Assembly (NCBI GenBank): GCA_044371405.1
Contig: JBILTS010000029.1
Location: forward strand, 1-18,529
Origin: RGEC01 sp044371405
Lineage (GTDB): Bacteria > Bacteroidota > Bacteroidia > NS11-12g > UBA955
DNA length: 18,529 nucleotides
Direction of reading: 5' to 3'
Within the stretch, counting starts at the first letter, position 1; each line of letters starts with the position of its first letter. Made by a program: the position numbers and the translations under genes. The notes beneath the pieces were generated by a model. The model was given only the letters and a program-made list of their open reading frames with translations. It did no database searches and was not told the origin of the DNA. Positions 1 through 7,621 of the stretch are shown here, in pieces.

Positions 1-1
1 G

Positions 2-325
2 TGGCACAATGACCAGCCCGGCAACCGCATCCTATTGCTGGATCTCGAATTTTTCGCCCAATATCCCGTCAGCAGCAACTGCATCAACTTCATGCTCGCG
101 CTGGCCCAAAACATTCCCGGCTTGCAGGTTTTTGTGGGTTCCTTTCATGATCTAGTTGCACAACATGGCCTCAACAACATTCATTATAAAGAACATCCCT
201 TCAACCATGGCTACCAAGGCACCGAAGAGCCCCGCGACTGGATCGTGCCCGAAGTAACCAGCTATTATCCCTCGTTTTTCGCCTATTGGAAAAAGGTGGA
301 GAAGCAATTGCACAAAAACTTATAA
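2..325 (+). CDS. C-terminal fragment of a probable photolyase/cryptochrome-family FAD-binding protein (cut by window edge)
   Basis: The frame is open from the left edge to TAA at 323-325, so only the last 107 codons are present. A TTG at 35 is in frame, but coding continues upstream of it (WHNDQPGNRIL...), so I treat the gene as 5'-truncated. The fragment is rich in aromatic residues. Motifs such as HYKEHPFNHGYQGTEEPRDW and a final SYYPSFFAYWKK resemble, from memory, the C-terminal part of FAD-binding deoxyribodipyrimidine photolyase-like proteins of Bacteroidota. The diagnostic FAD-binding core lies outside the window, so the identification rests on the tail and on the neighbour: a flavin reductase-like gene starts 3 bp after the stop, suggesting an operon in which the two share a flavin-related role. 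The alternative is an unrelated conserved hypothetical protein. No signal peptide can be judged. Confidence 0.45.
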   Translation, partial: WHNDQPGNRILLLDLEFFAQYPVSSNCINFMLALAQNIPGLQVFVGSFHDLVAQHGLNNIHYKEHPFNHGYQGTEEPRDWIVPEVTSYYPSFFAYWKKVEKQLHKNL

Positions 326-328
326 ACC

Positions 329-943
329 ATGCACATTCACCAACAACAAATAGAGCAGCTTGAACAGCGCTACAGAACCACTTTTATCAATTCACTGGCC
401 GGTTACCGGCAGGCCGTGCTCGTGGGCACCAAATCGGCGGGCGGGCAAAGCAACCTCGCCATTTTCAATTCCCTCATTCATCTGGGCGCCAATCCGGCGT
501 TGCTAGGACTCATCAGCCGTCCGGCACCCGAAGGCGTGCAGCGCCACACCCTGCAAAATATTTTGGATACTGGCGAGTACACCCTCAATTATGTGTCGGC
601 TGAGTATATGAAACAAGCCCACCAGACTTCCGCGCGCTATGCCGAAAGCGAGTCCGAGTTTCAGTGTGTGGGTTTTGGCGAGCATTACCTGCCCGGTTTT
701 TCTGCGCCTTGTGTGGAGCAGGCCGTGGTGCGCATCGCCATGCAATTTCAGCAGCTCATTCCCATTCCGTTAAATGATACGGCACTTATCGTCGGCAGCA
801 TCAGTCAGGTGCAGTGCAATGGGGTAGAGGTGCAGCCCGACGGGTTCGTCAATCTGGAGCCCGCGCAGGTGCTCATCAGTCAGGGCCTCGATGCGTATTT
901 TACCGGCAGCGGGGTAGGGCGTTTGCCGTATGCAAAGCCGTAG
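329..943 (+). CDS. Flavin reductase-like FMN-binding protein
   Basis: This 204-residue protein starts with ATG 3 bp after the preceding stop, so it is probably translationally coupled to that gene. It has the flavin reductase-like split-barrel fold. The signature region is about residues 20-75: INSLAGYRQAVLVGTKSAGG is followed by SNLAIFNSLIHLGANPALLG, where the flavin phosphate-binding loop and first strands lie in the family. Further matches are HTLQNILDTGEYTLNYVS and a late strand GSISQVQCNGVEV. Family members bind FMN and use NAD(P)H to make reduced flavin, or act as flavin-dependent oxidoreductases; the exact substrate cannot be read from sequence. The length is normal for the family. There is no signal peptide, so it is cytosolic. 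The gene is clearly richer in G+C than the genes after 1288. Pairing with a photolyase-like gene suggests flavin supply or a shared repair role (inference). Confidence 0.82.
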   Translation: MHIHQQQIEQLEQRYRTTFINSLAGYRQAVLVGTKSAGGQSNLAIFNSLIHLGANPALLGLISRPAPEGVQRHTLQNILDTGEYTLNYVSAEYMKQAHQTSARYAESESEFQCVGFGEHYLPGFSAPCVEQAVVRIAMQFQQLIPIPLNDTALIVGSISQVQCNGVEVQPDGFVNLEPAQVLISQGLDAYFTGSGVGRLPYAKP

Positions 944-990
944 TTGAGTTTCAATTGATTTTCAGGGCCTTTTCCGGCCATTCGCTATAG

Positions 991-1110
991 GCCGGCATCG
1001 GTTTGCGGGCGGTTGCTCCGGCTGCGGGGGCTTCCTGCCGGTCGCCTCCTCGCACGGGCAACCGCAACCGCCTCACTCGCCGGCGCTGCCGCTGCTGTCC
1101 GGGGCAGGAA
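991..1110. repeat. GC-rich island with internal inverted repeats; possible dispersed intergenic element
   Basis: By hand count 90 of these 120 bases are G or C, far above the AT-rich DNA just to its right. It contains a 9-bp inverted pair, GGCGGTTGC (1008-1016) with GCAACCGCC (1064-1072), a second GCAACCGC at 1058-1065, and an 8-bp pair, TTCCTGCC (1032-1039) with GGCAGGAA (1103-1110). GCCGGC occurs at 991-996 and 1079-1084. The island can therefore fold extensively. It encodes no convincing protein on either strand. Whether it is a multicopy repeat cannot be told from one window. Confidence 0.4.
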
Positions 1111-1221
1111 ATAAAAATCAATAAAATCAAAAGCCCTTTCGATTATTTATAAACAAAAGACAGCCCCAAAAATGGATCAAAAAAGCAATGCCATTTGCAT
1201 AATATATCCATCAGGTAAGAA

Positions 1222-1229
1222 AATATTTG
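1222..1229 (+). promoter_or_regulatory. Weak candidate -7 promoter element for the barrel protein gene
   Basis: AATATTTG matches the Bacteroidota -7 consensus TAnnTTTG except at its first base. A TTG at 1195-1197 lies 24 bp upstream, slightly outside the usual 17-23 bp spacing. It would give a leader of roughly 50 nt to the ATG at 1288. This is suggestive only. Confidence 0.25.
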
Positions 1230-1287
1230 TAATTTGGTTGCGCCAATAAGCAAGTTTTATCCACCCACTTCAAAATCAAAACTAAAT

Positions 1288-2073
1288 ATGCATGCCTTGC
1301 TCTATAAACTTGTTTCCCGGTCTAGATATTGGATTCTTATTCTTTGTATGAATGCGGGTCTGACCGCGACTGCTCAGCCCTTCGCTAACCTGGAATCAGG
1401 AGCATGCTATACAGGAATGAATGACATTCGCAACGGCAGTAATGGAACATTAGTTTCTCTTAAAAATGATTTTCAGACCGCAATAAGTCCATTTTTCAGA
1501 CTGCGCGCCGGATACATCTTAAATAAAAAAAATCACTTTTCAATTCTTTATGCTCCCTTAAAAATTGTGACAACCGGAACAATAGAAAAGGATATACTGT
1601 TTGATGGGAAAAACTTTAAAGCGAATATGCCTATTGAAGCTGTATACAAGTTTAATTCTTATCGCTTCACCTACAATCGAAACATTGTATGTAAAGACAA
1701 TTTTAAATTTGGCTTGGGATTATCGGCAAAAATTAGAGATGCGGGCTTCTCTCTGAAGAACAGTGAATTTACACAAGAAAATTTTAGCATTGGTTTCGTA
1801 CCGCTTATCAACCTGATTGCCCATTGGGATATTTCTCAAAAAATGGGTGTTGATTTCTTTGGAGAAGGCCTGGCTGCCAGTAAAGGCAGAGCAATTGACC
1901 TTTCAATATCCGGAAGGTATAGTTTCGCAAAAAACCTACAAGGAAACATCGGCTACAGACTGCTAGAGGGTGGATCAAACGGAACCAGTCGATATAATTT
2001 TATTCAACTTCATTTTGTCTTCGCCAGTTTAAATTACTCATTTACAAATACAACAAAGCGTAATAATCAATGA
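1288..2073 (+). CDS. Exported outer-membrane beta-barrel protein of unknown function
   Basis: From the ATG at 1288 this is 261 residues. The N-terminus has the basic stretch YKLVSRSRYW, a hydrophobic core ILILCMNAGLTA and a likely signal-peptidase site after TATAQ, so I prefer this start to an in-frame TTG at 1234. The mature protein alternates aromatic/hydrophobic and polar residues in strand-length blocks (FFRLRAGYILN, HFSILYAPLKIV, YRFTYNRNIV, FKFGLGLSAKIRDAG, GFVPLINLIAHW, IGYRLLEGGSN). It ends FASLNYSF followed by a short polar tail, with an aromatic residue near the C-terminus, as in outer-membrane barrels. The central motifs (FNSYRFTY, GLGLSAKIRDA, GYRLLEGG) feel familiar from conserved uncharacterised Bacteroidota proteins, but I cannot name the family. 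The gene is AT-rich compared with the preceding flavin reductase gene. It appears to be monocistronic. Confidence 0.65.
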   Translation: MHALLYKLVSRSRYWILILCMNAGLTATAQPFANLESGACYTGMNDIRNGSNGTLVSLKNDFQTAISPFFRLRAGYILNKKNHFSILYAPLKIVTTGTIEKDILFDGKNFKANMPIEAVYKFNSYRFTYNRNIVCKDNFKFGLGLSAKIRDAGFSLKNSEFTQENFSIGFVPLINLIAHWDISQKMGVDFFGEGLAASKGRAIDLSISGRYSFAKNLQGNIGYRLLEGGSNGTSRYNFIQLHFVFASLNYSFTNTTKRNNQ

Positions 2074-2163
2074 ATTTTGGTGGTTTTAAGTTAATGGTTA
2101 AGCATACTATTTTAATATTGTGCAGCTCAACCTGCCCATAAAACATACAAACCTGAATCTCCC

Positions 2164-2571
2164 ATGAAAGCAAAATCAATTTTTATCAATCTTCCGGTTT
2201 CTGATATACCCAAAACGCGTGACTTTTGGACAAAACTGGGGTTTGCTTTTAATGAGCAATTCTCCGACGAAAACGCACTTTGCCTAGTGCTGAACGATGG
2301 ATTGATGTATTCAATGCTCATATCGCACAACCTGTTTAGTACATTCACAAACAGGCCCATTGCAGACGGTACAACAACCCAGCTGCTCACTGCGCTTGAG
2401 GTGGAAAGCAGAGAAGCAGTGGATTTAACCGTGAAACTTGCCCTTGAAAACGGCGCAACGCGCTACAAAGAAATTGTTGACCACGGCTGGATGTATTATG
2501 ATAGCTTTGCAGACCTTGACGGTCACCAGTGGGAAATTATGTATACAAATCCTGTGCAAACACAACCATAA
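2164..2571 (+). CDS. VOC-fold protein (glyoxalase/bleomycin-resistance/dioxygenase superfamily)
   Basis: This 135-residue protein has the usual length of a single-chain VOC protein with two beta-alpha-beta3 modules. The first begins IFINLPVSDIPKTRDFWTKL, the classic opening strand followed by a helix. The second contains VDLTVKLALENGATRYKEI, and the end is SFADLDGHQWEIMY, the typical C-terminal DxDGHxWE strand, in which the Glu is often a metal ligand. There is no His in the first strand, where glyoxalase I has one, so true glyoxalase activity is doubtful. The substrate cannot be predicted: members include isomerases, dioxygenases and drug-binding proteins. No signal peptide is seen. It lies 52 bp upstream of a DHFR-like gene on the same strand and may be cotranscribed with it. 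Confidence 0.8.
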   Translation: MKAKSIFINLPVSDIPKTRDFWTKLGFAFNEQFSDENALCLVLNDGLMYSMLISHNLFSTFTNRPIADGTTTQLLTALEVESREAVDLTVKLALENGATRYKEIVDHGWMYYDSFADLDGHQWEIMYTNPVQTQP

Positions 2572-2623
2572 TCCATAACCAGTGGTGATCTAAAATATCC
2601 TAAAATATTCATGTTTTTAAAAG

Positions 2624-3163
2624 ATGAACCAACCCAAAGTAATACTTTACATAGCAGCCAGTTTAGACGGCTACATCGCCAAGCCGGGTGATGATCTCAG
2701 CTTTCTTTCCATGGTAGAAAAAGAAGGCGAGGACTACGGATACACGGCTTTTATGCGTGATGTTGACACTGTTATCATGGGCAGAAAAACCCATGACTGG
2801 GTGGTAAAGGCGACAGGTGCATTTCCCCATCAGGATAAAAAAGTATTTGTGATCACCCGAACCCCCAGGCCCGCCATGGAAGAAGCCAAATACTATAATG
2901 GAGATTTGGTGGAGCTGATCAAACAAATCAAGAATCAGTGCGGCAAGAATATTTTTTGCGATGGGGGGGCTGAAATAGTAAGGGCCTTCTTACATCATGA
3001 CCTCATTGATGAATTTGTAATATCCATCATTCCTGTATTGCTGGGCGGTGGAAAAAGATTGTTTATGGAAGATGGCTATGCAGAGAAAAATCTTGAGTTG
3101 CTCAATGTAAAATCTTATGAAAAGGGCTTGGTGCAATTGCATTACCGTCGCCACGCTAGTTAA
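2624..3163 (+). CDS. Dihydrofolate reductase-family protein (RibD C-terminal-like reductase)
   Basis: This 179-residue protein matches the YyaP/RibD-C branch of the DHFR superfamily. The N-terminal strand and loop is VILYIAASLDGYIAKPGDD (residues 6-24). The NADPH-binding region follows with TVIMGRKTHDW (about 49-59) and KKVFVITRTP. The C-terminal half carries NIFCDGGAEIVRAFLHHDLI and EFVISIIPVLLGGGKRLF, the GG-rich phosphate-binding signature. Such proteins are NADPH-dependent reductases with mostly unknown substrates; the sequence does not show that this one acts in folate or riboflavin synthesis, and the deaminase half of RibD is absent. The start ATG fits the family length. It follows the VOC gene by 52 bp. 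No clear terminator is visible after it. Confidence 0.87.
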   Translation: MNQPKVILYIAASLDGYIAKPGDDLSFLSMVEKEGEDYGYTAFMRDVDTVIMGRKTHDWVVKATGAFPHQDKKVFVITRTPRPAMEEAKYYNGDLVELIKQIKNQCGKNIFCDGGAEIVRAFLHHDLIDEFVISIIPVLLGGGKRLFMEDGYAEKNLELLNVKSYEKGLVQLHYRRHAS

Positions 3164-3252
3164 AGGCCTGCTGAAAATAAAGAGCCCCTGCAATCTAATA
3201 TCGCCATTTAGGAATTAAATCAGCTCAAGCGATATTTTGATTTGGCCCTTCT

Positions 3253-3260
3253 TATTTTTG
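3253..3260 (+). promoter_or_regulatory. Candidate Bacteroidota -7 promoter element upstream of the putative lipoprotein gene
   Basis: TATTTTTG is an exact match to TAnnTTTG. It sits 9 bp upstream of the ATG at 3270, so the leader would be very short. No TTG lies at the ideal -33 distance. The position argues for translation starting at 3270 (or leaderless at 3264) rather than at the in-frame TTG at 3237. Confidence 0.4.
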
Positions 3261-3269
3261 AATATGCAA

Positions 3270-4013
3270 ATGTTCGATCGGCTCAGATCACTGTTATTAT
3301 TTTTTGCAAAAACATGCCGCTATCTGTGTGCTTTTATCATAACAACGGTTTGCCAATTCTCCTGTAAAACACTGGAAAAGGCATCTCTGCACGGACTGAA
3401 CAGCGGCTACTATGCATTGGATGATGGCATAAGACAGACCAACAGGGTTTATGCAGAGGTAGATGAATCAGCCATTAGCATTCATGCTGCATCGAATTCG
3501 CATGTAAACAACGTGCCTTTTCTGAAAATACCCATGGCGTATACGGACAGCCCGGTTTTTCAAAAAATCGTACTGAAAAAGCAAGGCCTTGACATCGACA
3601 TAACTTCGGTGCTCATGAAATACCGGCCATCGGTTTCGGGCTTGCCGGCACAACTTTCCACCGACCTGAATCTGGCATTGTATGCCGGCTGGCGGCACGA
3701 TCGTTTTTCGCTGGAGAATACCACAAGTCCGGTAGGAAAGAACCGGTGTAAAATCAGCAACCGCGGATATGATTTTGGTTTTTTTGCCGGTCCCGGCGCC
3801 ACGCTCATCAGTCCTTTCACAACCCGGGGCAAGAGGCCCGATGAGTACAATGGCATGATCATTCAGGCGGGTTTTGCAGGTTTTCTGGAAACCAACATGG
3901 CCAGTTTTGGATTGGCCGTAGGGCTAGATCATTTGTTAAGTCCAGACCGAAATGTCTGGATATACAACCGCAAGCCCTGGCTGGGTTTTGTGGTGGGTGT
4001 TGCGCTGAATTAG
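3270..4013 (+). CDS. Putative exported lipoprotein of unknown function
   Basis: From ATG 3270 this is 247 residues (an ATG at 3264 adds two). The N-terminus (MFDRLRSLLLFFAKTCRYLC) continues into a hydrophobic stretch ending QFSC, a weak lipobox-like site with the Cys at about residue 32, followed by KTLEKASLHGLNSGYYALDD. The protein is therefore probably exported and perhaps lipid-anchored. I do not recognise a named domain. The second half, LALYAGWRHDRFSLENTTSP, followed by YDFGFFAGPGATLISPFTT and FGLAVGLDHLLSPDRNVWIY, resembles a small soluble or membrane-associated beta-barrel seen in uncharacterised Bacteroidota proteins (memory, low certainty). A decayed scrap of a paralogue lies at 7622-7685, sharing 17 identical bases (3678-3694), so the family was once present in at least two copies here. 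Regulation is probably from the -7 element at 3253. Confidence 0.6.
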   Translation: MFDRLRSLLLFFAKTCRYLCAFIITTVCQFSCKTLEKASLHGLNSGYYALDDGIRQTNRVYAEVDESAISIHAASNSHVNNVPFLKIPMAYTDSPVFQKIVLKKQGLDIDITSVLMKYRPSVSGLPAQLSTDLNLALYAGWRHDRFSLENTTSPVGKNRCKISNRGYDFGFFAGPGATLISPFTTRGKRPDEYNGMIIQAGFAGFLETNMASFGLAVGLDHLLSPDRNVWIYNRKPWLGFVVGVALN

Positions 4014-4037
4014 GGTTGACTTTTGTTTTTGATTCTT

Positions 4038-4048
4038 AAAAAAAAAAA
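4038..4048 (+). repeat. Homopolymer run of 11 A
   Basis: Eleven consecutive A residues lie 41 bp upstream of the GTG start of the next gene. Such runs are prone to slippage and could alter promoter spacing, but no clear promoter motif can be tied to it here. Confidence 0.5.
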
Positions 4049-4089
4049 CATAATACATAAACCATTTGTTTAAAATAAAAATAGGTTTT

Positions 4090-5754
4090 GTGAGACTTTT
4101 AAAAGTCATAATTGTATTTTGTCTGTTGGTTAACAACCATGGTCTTTGGGCCCAAAAACAAGCGCATATTTGGCATTTTGGTGATGGAATAGCACTTGAT
4201 TTCAGTAGTGGAAATCCGGTTCAGGTGTCAGGAAGTGCCATGCAAACTTTTGAGGGCTCTGCTTCCTATTGCGATTCCCTGGGCAATCTGCTTTTTTATA
4301 CCAATGGCGGAGGTCGCGAACCTTCGTTTAGCGGGCAGGATGGCGGTCATATCTGGAATAGAAATAATGCTGTCATGTACGATATGCAGGGAACAAAAGG
4401 CGGGGGATTTAGCGCAGCGCAATCTTCTGTGATTTTTGAAGCTCCGGGTCAACCTGGAATTTATTATGTTTTCACCATGGATGAAATCGAGCATTATATT
4501 GGTGCATCTCCTGCTGTCCTTGCAGCTCAGCCATTGGGTCGCGGACTTCGATATTTTACGGTGGATATGAATTTGAATGGCGGCCTTGGTGGTGTAGTGA
4601 TTGCAGATCAGCCGGTTTACCAACCCTCCATCGAAGGACTTTGTGCAATTCGCCATGCCAATAAAAGAGATTATTGGATACTGATAAATCAGGATTCTAC
4701 AGGCATAGGTGTTTACCGGGTAGCACCATCAGGCGTCAGTTTTGTTAGTAATTATAAGGCCGTTGGAGGAAATGGAGGCGTCATTAAAGCATCGCCTAAT
4801 GGTAGAAAAGTTCGAATTTCACAATATTTACTGGATTTCGACAATAATAGCGGAACTATTTCAAATCCAGTATTATTCAGCAATCCCGGCGAGCAGTTTG
4901 AATTTTCACCCAATAGCAGATTTCTTTATGAAATTTCGAATTCTTTCGTTTTGAAATACAACTTACAGGCAGCATCAATTCCCAATTCTGCAACATCTAT
5001 TGGAACAATCAATAATGGTAATGGAGCCACAATCGGTCAAATGCAACTGGGCCCTGATGGTAAGATTTATTATCTGACCCCAAACCCGGGTCAAAATTTG
5101 GTTACACTGGCAAGAATCAACTGTCCTAATAGTTCAAATGCAGCTTTGCAACCGGTAGTTTTAAATTTACCCGGTGCATTTTTGGGCTTGCCTAATTTTC
5201 CAGCCTGGCTATTCGAAAATTACGACTCAACATTCGTTTCATTAGGACCTGATACTGTAAAACTGTGCGATTTTGGTGGATCCTATACTTTAAATGCACT
5301 TAATCCCGGAGCAACATACCAGTGGTCAAATGGGGCAACCACTCAATCCATTACAGTAAATACTCCCGGAACTTATTCAGTTACTGTCTATGGACCTTGC
5401 GGTGTTGGTACAGATCAAATTGTAATTGTAAACTGTGATTCAATCGTAAATCCAGATCCTGACAGTATTATAGCAGATTGTAGATTGTTTGTTCCAGGCG
5501 CATTTACTCCTGATGTTGACGGGATTAACGATATTTTTACGCCGGTTTCTACCTGCAAGTTTGAAAATTACCGGATGCTTGTATTTAACAGGTGGGGACA
5601 GCAAATATTTGAATCACAATCTGCTACAGCCGGTTGGGACGGTAAGTTGCAAGGTTTGCAATGCCCATCAGGACCATACATATATCTGCTTAAATACAAA
5701 ACCTTCCTTAAGCCAGACAGACAAATGTCCGGCATCGTTATGCTTTTGGAATGA
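4090..5754 (+). CDS. T9SS type B cargo protein with propeller-like body (first of tandem paralogues)
   Basis: This 554-residue secreted protein probably starts at GTG 4090. From there its signal peptide (MRLLKVIIVFCLLV... ending LWAQ) is 22 residues, exactly the length of its downstream paralogue's signal ending IWAQ. A TTG at 4066 would add eight residues. Residues about 23-375 form a body with motifs repeated in the paralogue (GSASYCDSLGNLLFYTNGG, FEFSPNSRFLYEIS, LQAASIPNS, MQLGPDGKIYYL), which suggest a WD40-like beta-propeller. Residues about 383-447 are an Ig/PKD-like domain (VSLGPDTVKLC...YQWSNGATTQSITV). Residues about 467-554 are the T9SS type B sorting domain (FVPGAFTPDVDGINDIF, then FNRWGQQIFES and PSGPYIYLLKY), which in known systems directs export through T9SS after Sec transit. 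The ligand or function is unknown. The stop overlaps the ATGATG of the next open frame. Confidence 0.85.
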   Translation: MRLLKVIIVFCLLVNNHGLWAQKQAHIWHFGDGIALDFSSGNPVQVSGSAMQTFEGSASYCDSLGNLLFYTNGGGREPSFSGQDGGHIWNRNNAVMYDMQGTKGGGFSAAQSSVIFEAPGQPGIYYVFTMDEIEHYIGASPAVLAAQPLGRGLRYFTVDMNLNGGLGGVVIADQPVYQPSIEGLCAIRHANKRDYWILINQDSTGIGVYRVAPSGVSFVSNYKAVGGNGGVIKASPNGRKVRISQYLLDFDNNSGTISNPVLFSNPGEQFEFSPNSRFLYEISNSFVLKYNLQAASIPNSATSIGTINNGNGATIGQMQLGPDGKIYYLTPNPGQNLVTLARINCPNSSNAALQPVVLNLPGAFLGLPNFPAWLFENYDSTFVSLGPDTVKLCDFGGSYTLNALNPGATYQWSNGATTQSITVNTPGTYSVTVYGPCGVGTDQIVIVNCDSIVNPDPDSIIADCRLFVPGAFTPDVDGINDIFTPVSTCKFENYRMLVFNRWGQQIFESQSATAGWDGKLQGLQCPSGPYIYLLKYKTFLKPDRQMSGIVMLLE

Positions 5755-5873
5755 TGCAAAAAGCACTGATTGACTATTTGAATTACAGCCGATTGAGCTA
5801 TATAAATCTGCATAATGCCAAACCAAAACAATACATTAAACAGGATTGTTTCCAATTTAGCCTATGTGATATA

Positions 5874-7535
5874 ATGAAATTGCCTGTAGTCATATTCATA
5901 TTTTTATTACTCGGCAACATCAATGCTATTTGGGCCCAAAAACAGAACAATCAATGGCGTTTTGGTAGCAATGCCGGCTTGGATTTTAATGTAAATCCAC
6001 CGAGCTATGTTGGTGGTTCTGCAATACAGGTGAGTGAGGGATGTGCCTCGGTGGCGGACCGAAATACCGGCAGACTGTTGTTCTACACAGACGGAGTGCG
6101 CGTATGGGATTCTACCAACACCATCATGCCCAATGGAACCGGACTTTTGGGAGGTTCACCGGTTTTATTGTCTTCCACCACCGCTGCGATTATTGTTCCC
6201 AAACCCGGAAGTTCTCATCTGTATTACATCGTAACCATTGATGAAGGTTCTTCAGGGCAAAGCAATCAGGGCCTGCGTTACAGTCTGGTAGACATGAAGC
6301 TGAATGGAGGAAAGGGAGATGTGGTGGCTACCCAGAAAAACATACTGCTCCTCACCACCAATTCGGAAAGGGCAGAGGTGATTCCCGCTGCCAATTGCAA
6401 TGAATTTTGGGTTGTTACTAACAGAATTCCCAGTGACAGTTTTTTTGCCTTTCGCCTAACTGCTGCTGGCTTTCAGCCAAAACCGGTTATTTCATTGGTT
6501 GGGGCGGGTCACGGGGCAGGTTCGGGTCATTTGAAGGTAAATCGGCAATTCAATAAACTGGTATGCTGTAACTTCTTTGACCAAACCATAGAAATGTATG
6601 ATTTTAACAACGCCACTGGTGTTTTATCAAATTCCATTTCCTGGAAGTTGGCAGTCTCCGGACTCGCCTACGGGTTTGAATTTTCACCCAATGGCAAATT
6701 TCTTTACACCAGCGATTTGGTAAGTGGTGTTTATCAGTATGATGTGAGTTTACCGACTGCTTCGGCCATCAAGGCAAGCGAATATGTGGTAATCAATAAA
6801 TCGGCGGCAAGTTTGCAATTGGGACCCGATGGTAAAATATATACGCTGGTTGGTGGCCTTGATGCCATCGCCAATCCCGACCTGCCCGGTCCCGCATGCG
6901 ATTACAGGGAATCTGTTATTGCAAACCAAAGAGGTGGTGGGGGCTATGGCCTTCCCAAATGGGTTTATTCGCCGGTAGTAAACGGATTAAAAATTTCATT
7001 TTCCGGAGATTCCTGCGCAGGGCAAAATATCTCATTTTCAGCAACTGCTAGTTCTGCAATCAAGAGCATAAGCTGGAACTTCGACGATCCCAGCAGCGGA
7101 GCAGCCAACCAATCTGCGTCTGTTTCCCCAGGGCACAAATTTTCGGGACCGGGCACTTACAATGTTCGTTGCGTTGCAAAATTTGACTGCGGTGAAGACA
7201 CTGTTTTTCAAAAAATCAATATCAAAAATTGTGATTCAACCCTTGAGGTGTTGGAACTCCTACTGGCCAATGTTTTCACCCCCGGCGCCGATGGCAAAAA
7301 CGATCTATGGGAAATCTATTACAAAGGGTGGGACAAGGTTGATGTTCAGATATATTCTCGCTGGGGTGTCAATGTGGCTTCCTACAGTTTGCCCGCAGAA
7401 AAATCATGGAACGGCCGTTTGATGAATACGGGAGTTCTATTGCCCGAAGGAACGTATTTTTATCACCTTGTTGCCAGCGATACTCAAACCCTGTCAACCA
7501 AAAGGGTAAGTGGAAGTATAAACTTAATACGCTGA
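5874..7535 (+). CDS. T9SS type B cargo protein with propeller-like body and PKD domain (second paralogue)
   Basis: I choose ATG 5874 (553 residues) over ATG 5751. The former begins a clean signal peptide (MKLPVVIFIFLLL... IWAQ), while the extra 41 residues upstream are not signal-like and begin inside the previous gene's stop. The body, about 23-370, parallels the preceding gene (GSAIQVSEGCASVADRNTGR, LLFYTDGVRVWD, FEFSPNGKFLYTSD, LQLGPDGKIYTL), so the two arose by tandem duplication. Residues about 374-455 are a PKD domain (SWNFDDPSSG, then GPGTYNVRCVAKFDCG). Residues about 463-553 are a T9SS type B sorting domain (LLANVFTPGADGKNDLWEIY, then YSRWGVNVASYSLP and EGTYFYHLVAS), clearly different from the first paralogue's. 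This sorting domain and the terminator behind it recur almost identically at 10027-10383. Predicted location: cell surface or medium; function unknown. Confidence 0.86.
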   Translation: MKLPVVIFIFLLLGNINAIWAQKQNNQWRFGSNAGLDFNVNPPSYVGGSAIQVSEGCASVADRNTGRLLFYTDGVRVWDSTNTIMPNGTGLLGGSPVLLSSTTAAIIVPKPGSSHLYYIVTIDEGSSGQSNQGLRYSLVDMKLNGGKGDVVATQKNILLLTTNSERAEVIPAANCNEFWVVTNRIPSDSFFAFRLTAAGFQPKPVISLVGAGHGAGSGHLKVNRQFNKLVCCNFFDQTIEMYDFNNATGVLSNSISWKLAVSGLAYGFEFSPNGKFLYTSDLVSGVYQYDVSLPTASAIKASEYVVINKSAASLQLGPDGKIYTLVGGLDAIANPDLPGPACDYRESVIANQRGGGGYGLPKWVYSPVVNGLKISFSGDSCAGQNISFSATASSAIKSISWNFDDPSSGAANQSASVSPGHKFSGPGTYNVRCVAKFDCGEDTVFQKINIKNCDSTLEVLELLLANVFTPGADGKNDLWEIYYKGWDKVDVQIYSRWGVNVASYSLPAEKSWNGRLMNTGVLLPEGTYFYHLVASDTQTLSTKRVSGSINLIR

Positions 7536-7560
7536 CTTTTTAACCCCAATTAAAAATCAA

Positions 7561-7584
7561 AAAGCCCCATTACGGGGCTTTTTT
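7561..7584 (+). terminator. Rho-independent terminator (left copy)
   Basis: AAAGCCCC pairs with GGGGCTTT around an ATTAC loop, followed by a six-T tract (7579-7584). It lies 25 bp after the stop of the T9SS gene and is duplicated at 10326-10349. Confidence 0.85.
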
Positions 7585-7586
7585 CA

Positions 7587-7618
7587 TAGCGAGGAGCAGG
7601 ATCGAACTGCCGACCTCA
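7587..7618 (-). pseudogene. Truncated tRNA-Met remnant (3' 32 nt only)
   Basis: On the minus strand these 32 bases equal positions 42-73 of the intact tRNA-Met at 10352-10425: the end of the anticodon stem, the variable loop, the complete T arm with TTCGATC loop, the 3' acceptor strand CCTCGCT and the discriminator A. The D arm, anticodon and 5' acceptor strand are missing, and the sequence breaks into unrelated DNA at 7619. It cannot be a functional tRNA. It is the scar of a recombination or duplication event in the tRNA gene. Confidence 0.9.
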
Positions 7619-7621
7619 ACC

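Larger units (their letters stand above)
944..1287. other. 344-bp intergenic region; no gene found
   Basis: I see no convincing reading frame here. The left part (about 991-1110) is a GC-rich island described separately. The right part (about 1111-1287) is AT-rich and holds the presumed promoter and leader of the next gene. An in-frame TTG at 1234 could extend the following gene by 18 residues, but that extension (VAPISKFYPPTSKSKLN) is not signal-peptide-like. Confidence 0.6.
7261..7618 (+). repeat. Left copy of a ~358-bp direct repeat (T9SS-B sorting domain + terminator + 3' tRNA-Met)
   Basis: By hand alignment this matches 10027-10383 with 11 substitutions and a one-base indel (about 97% identity). 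It covers the last 90 codons of the 5874-7535 gene, the following terminator and the 3' 32 nt of a tRNA-Met. Homology ends abruptly at both sides: at 7261 inside a Leu codon, and at 7618/7619 inside the tRNA anticodon stem. The two encoded sorting domains differ only at two neighbouring residues (DTQT versus DFQN). Confidence 0.93.

Noticed and set aside
2663..2926. 87-codon minus-strand frame within the DHFR-like gene
   Set aside because: Shadow frame opposite a clear enzyme gene, without supporting features.
4228..4656. 142-codon open frame on the minus strand
   Set aside because: It lies wholly inside the well-supported T9SS gene 4090-5754 and encodes a low-complexity sequence without motifs; a shadow frame.
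5751..5873. N-terminal extension of the second T9SS paralogue from ATG 5751
   Set aside because: The 41 extra residues contain no signal peptide and would bury the good one starting at 5874, which matches the paralogue's in length.
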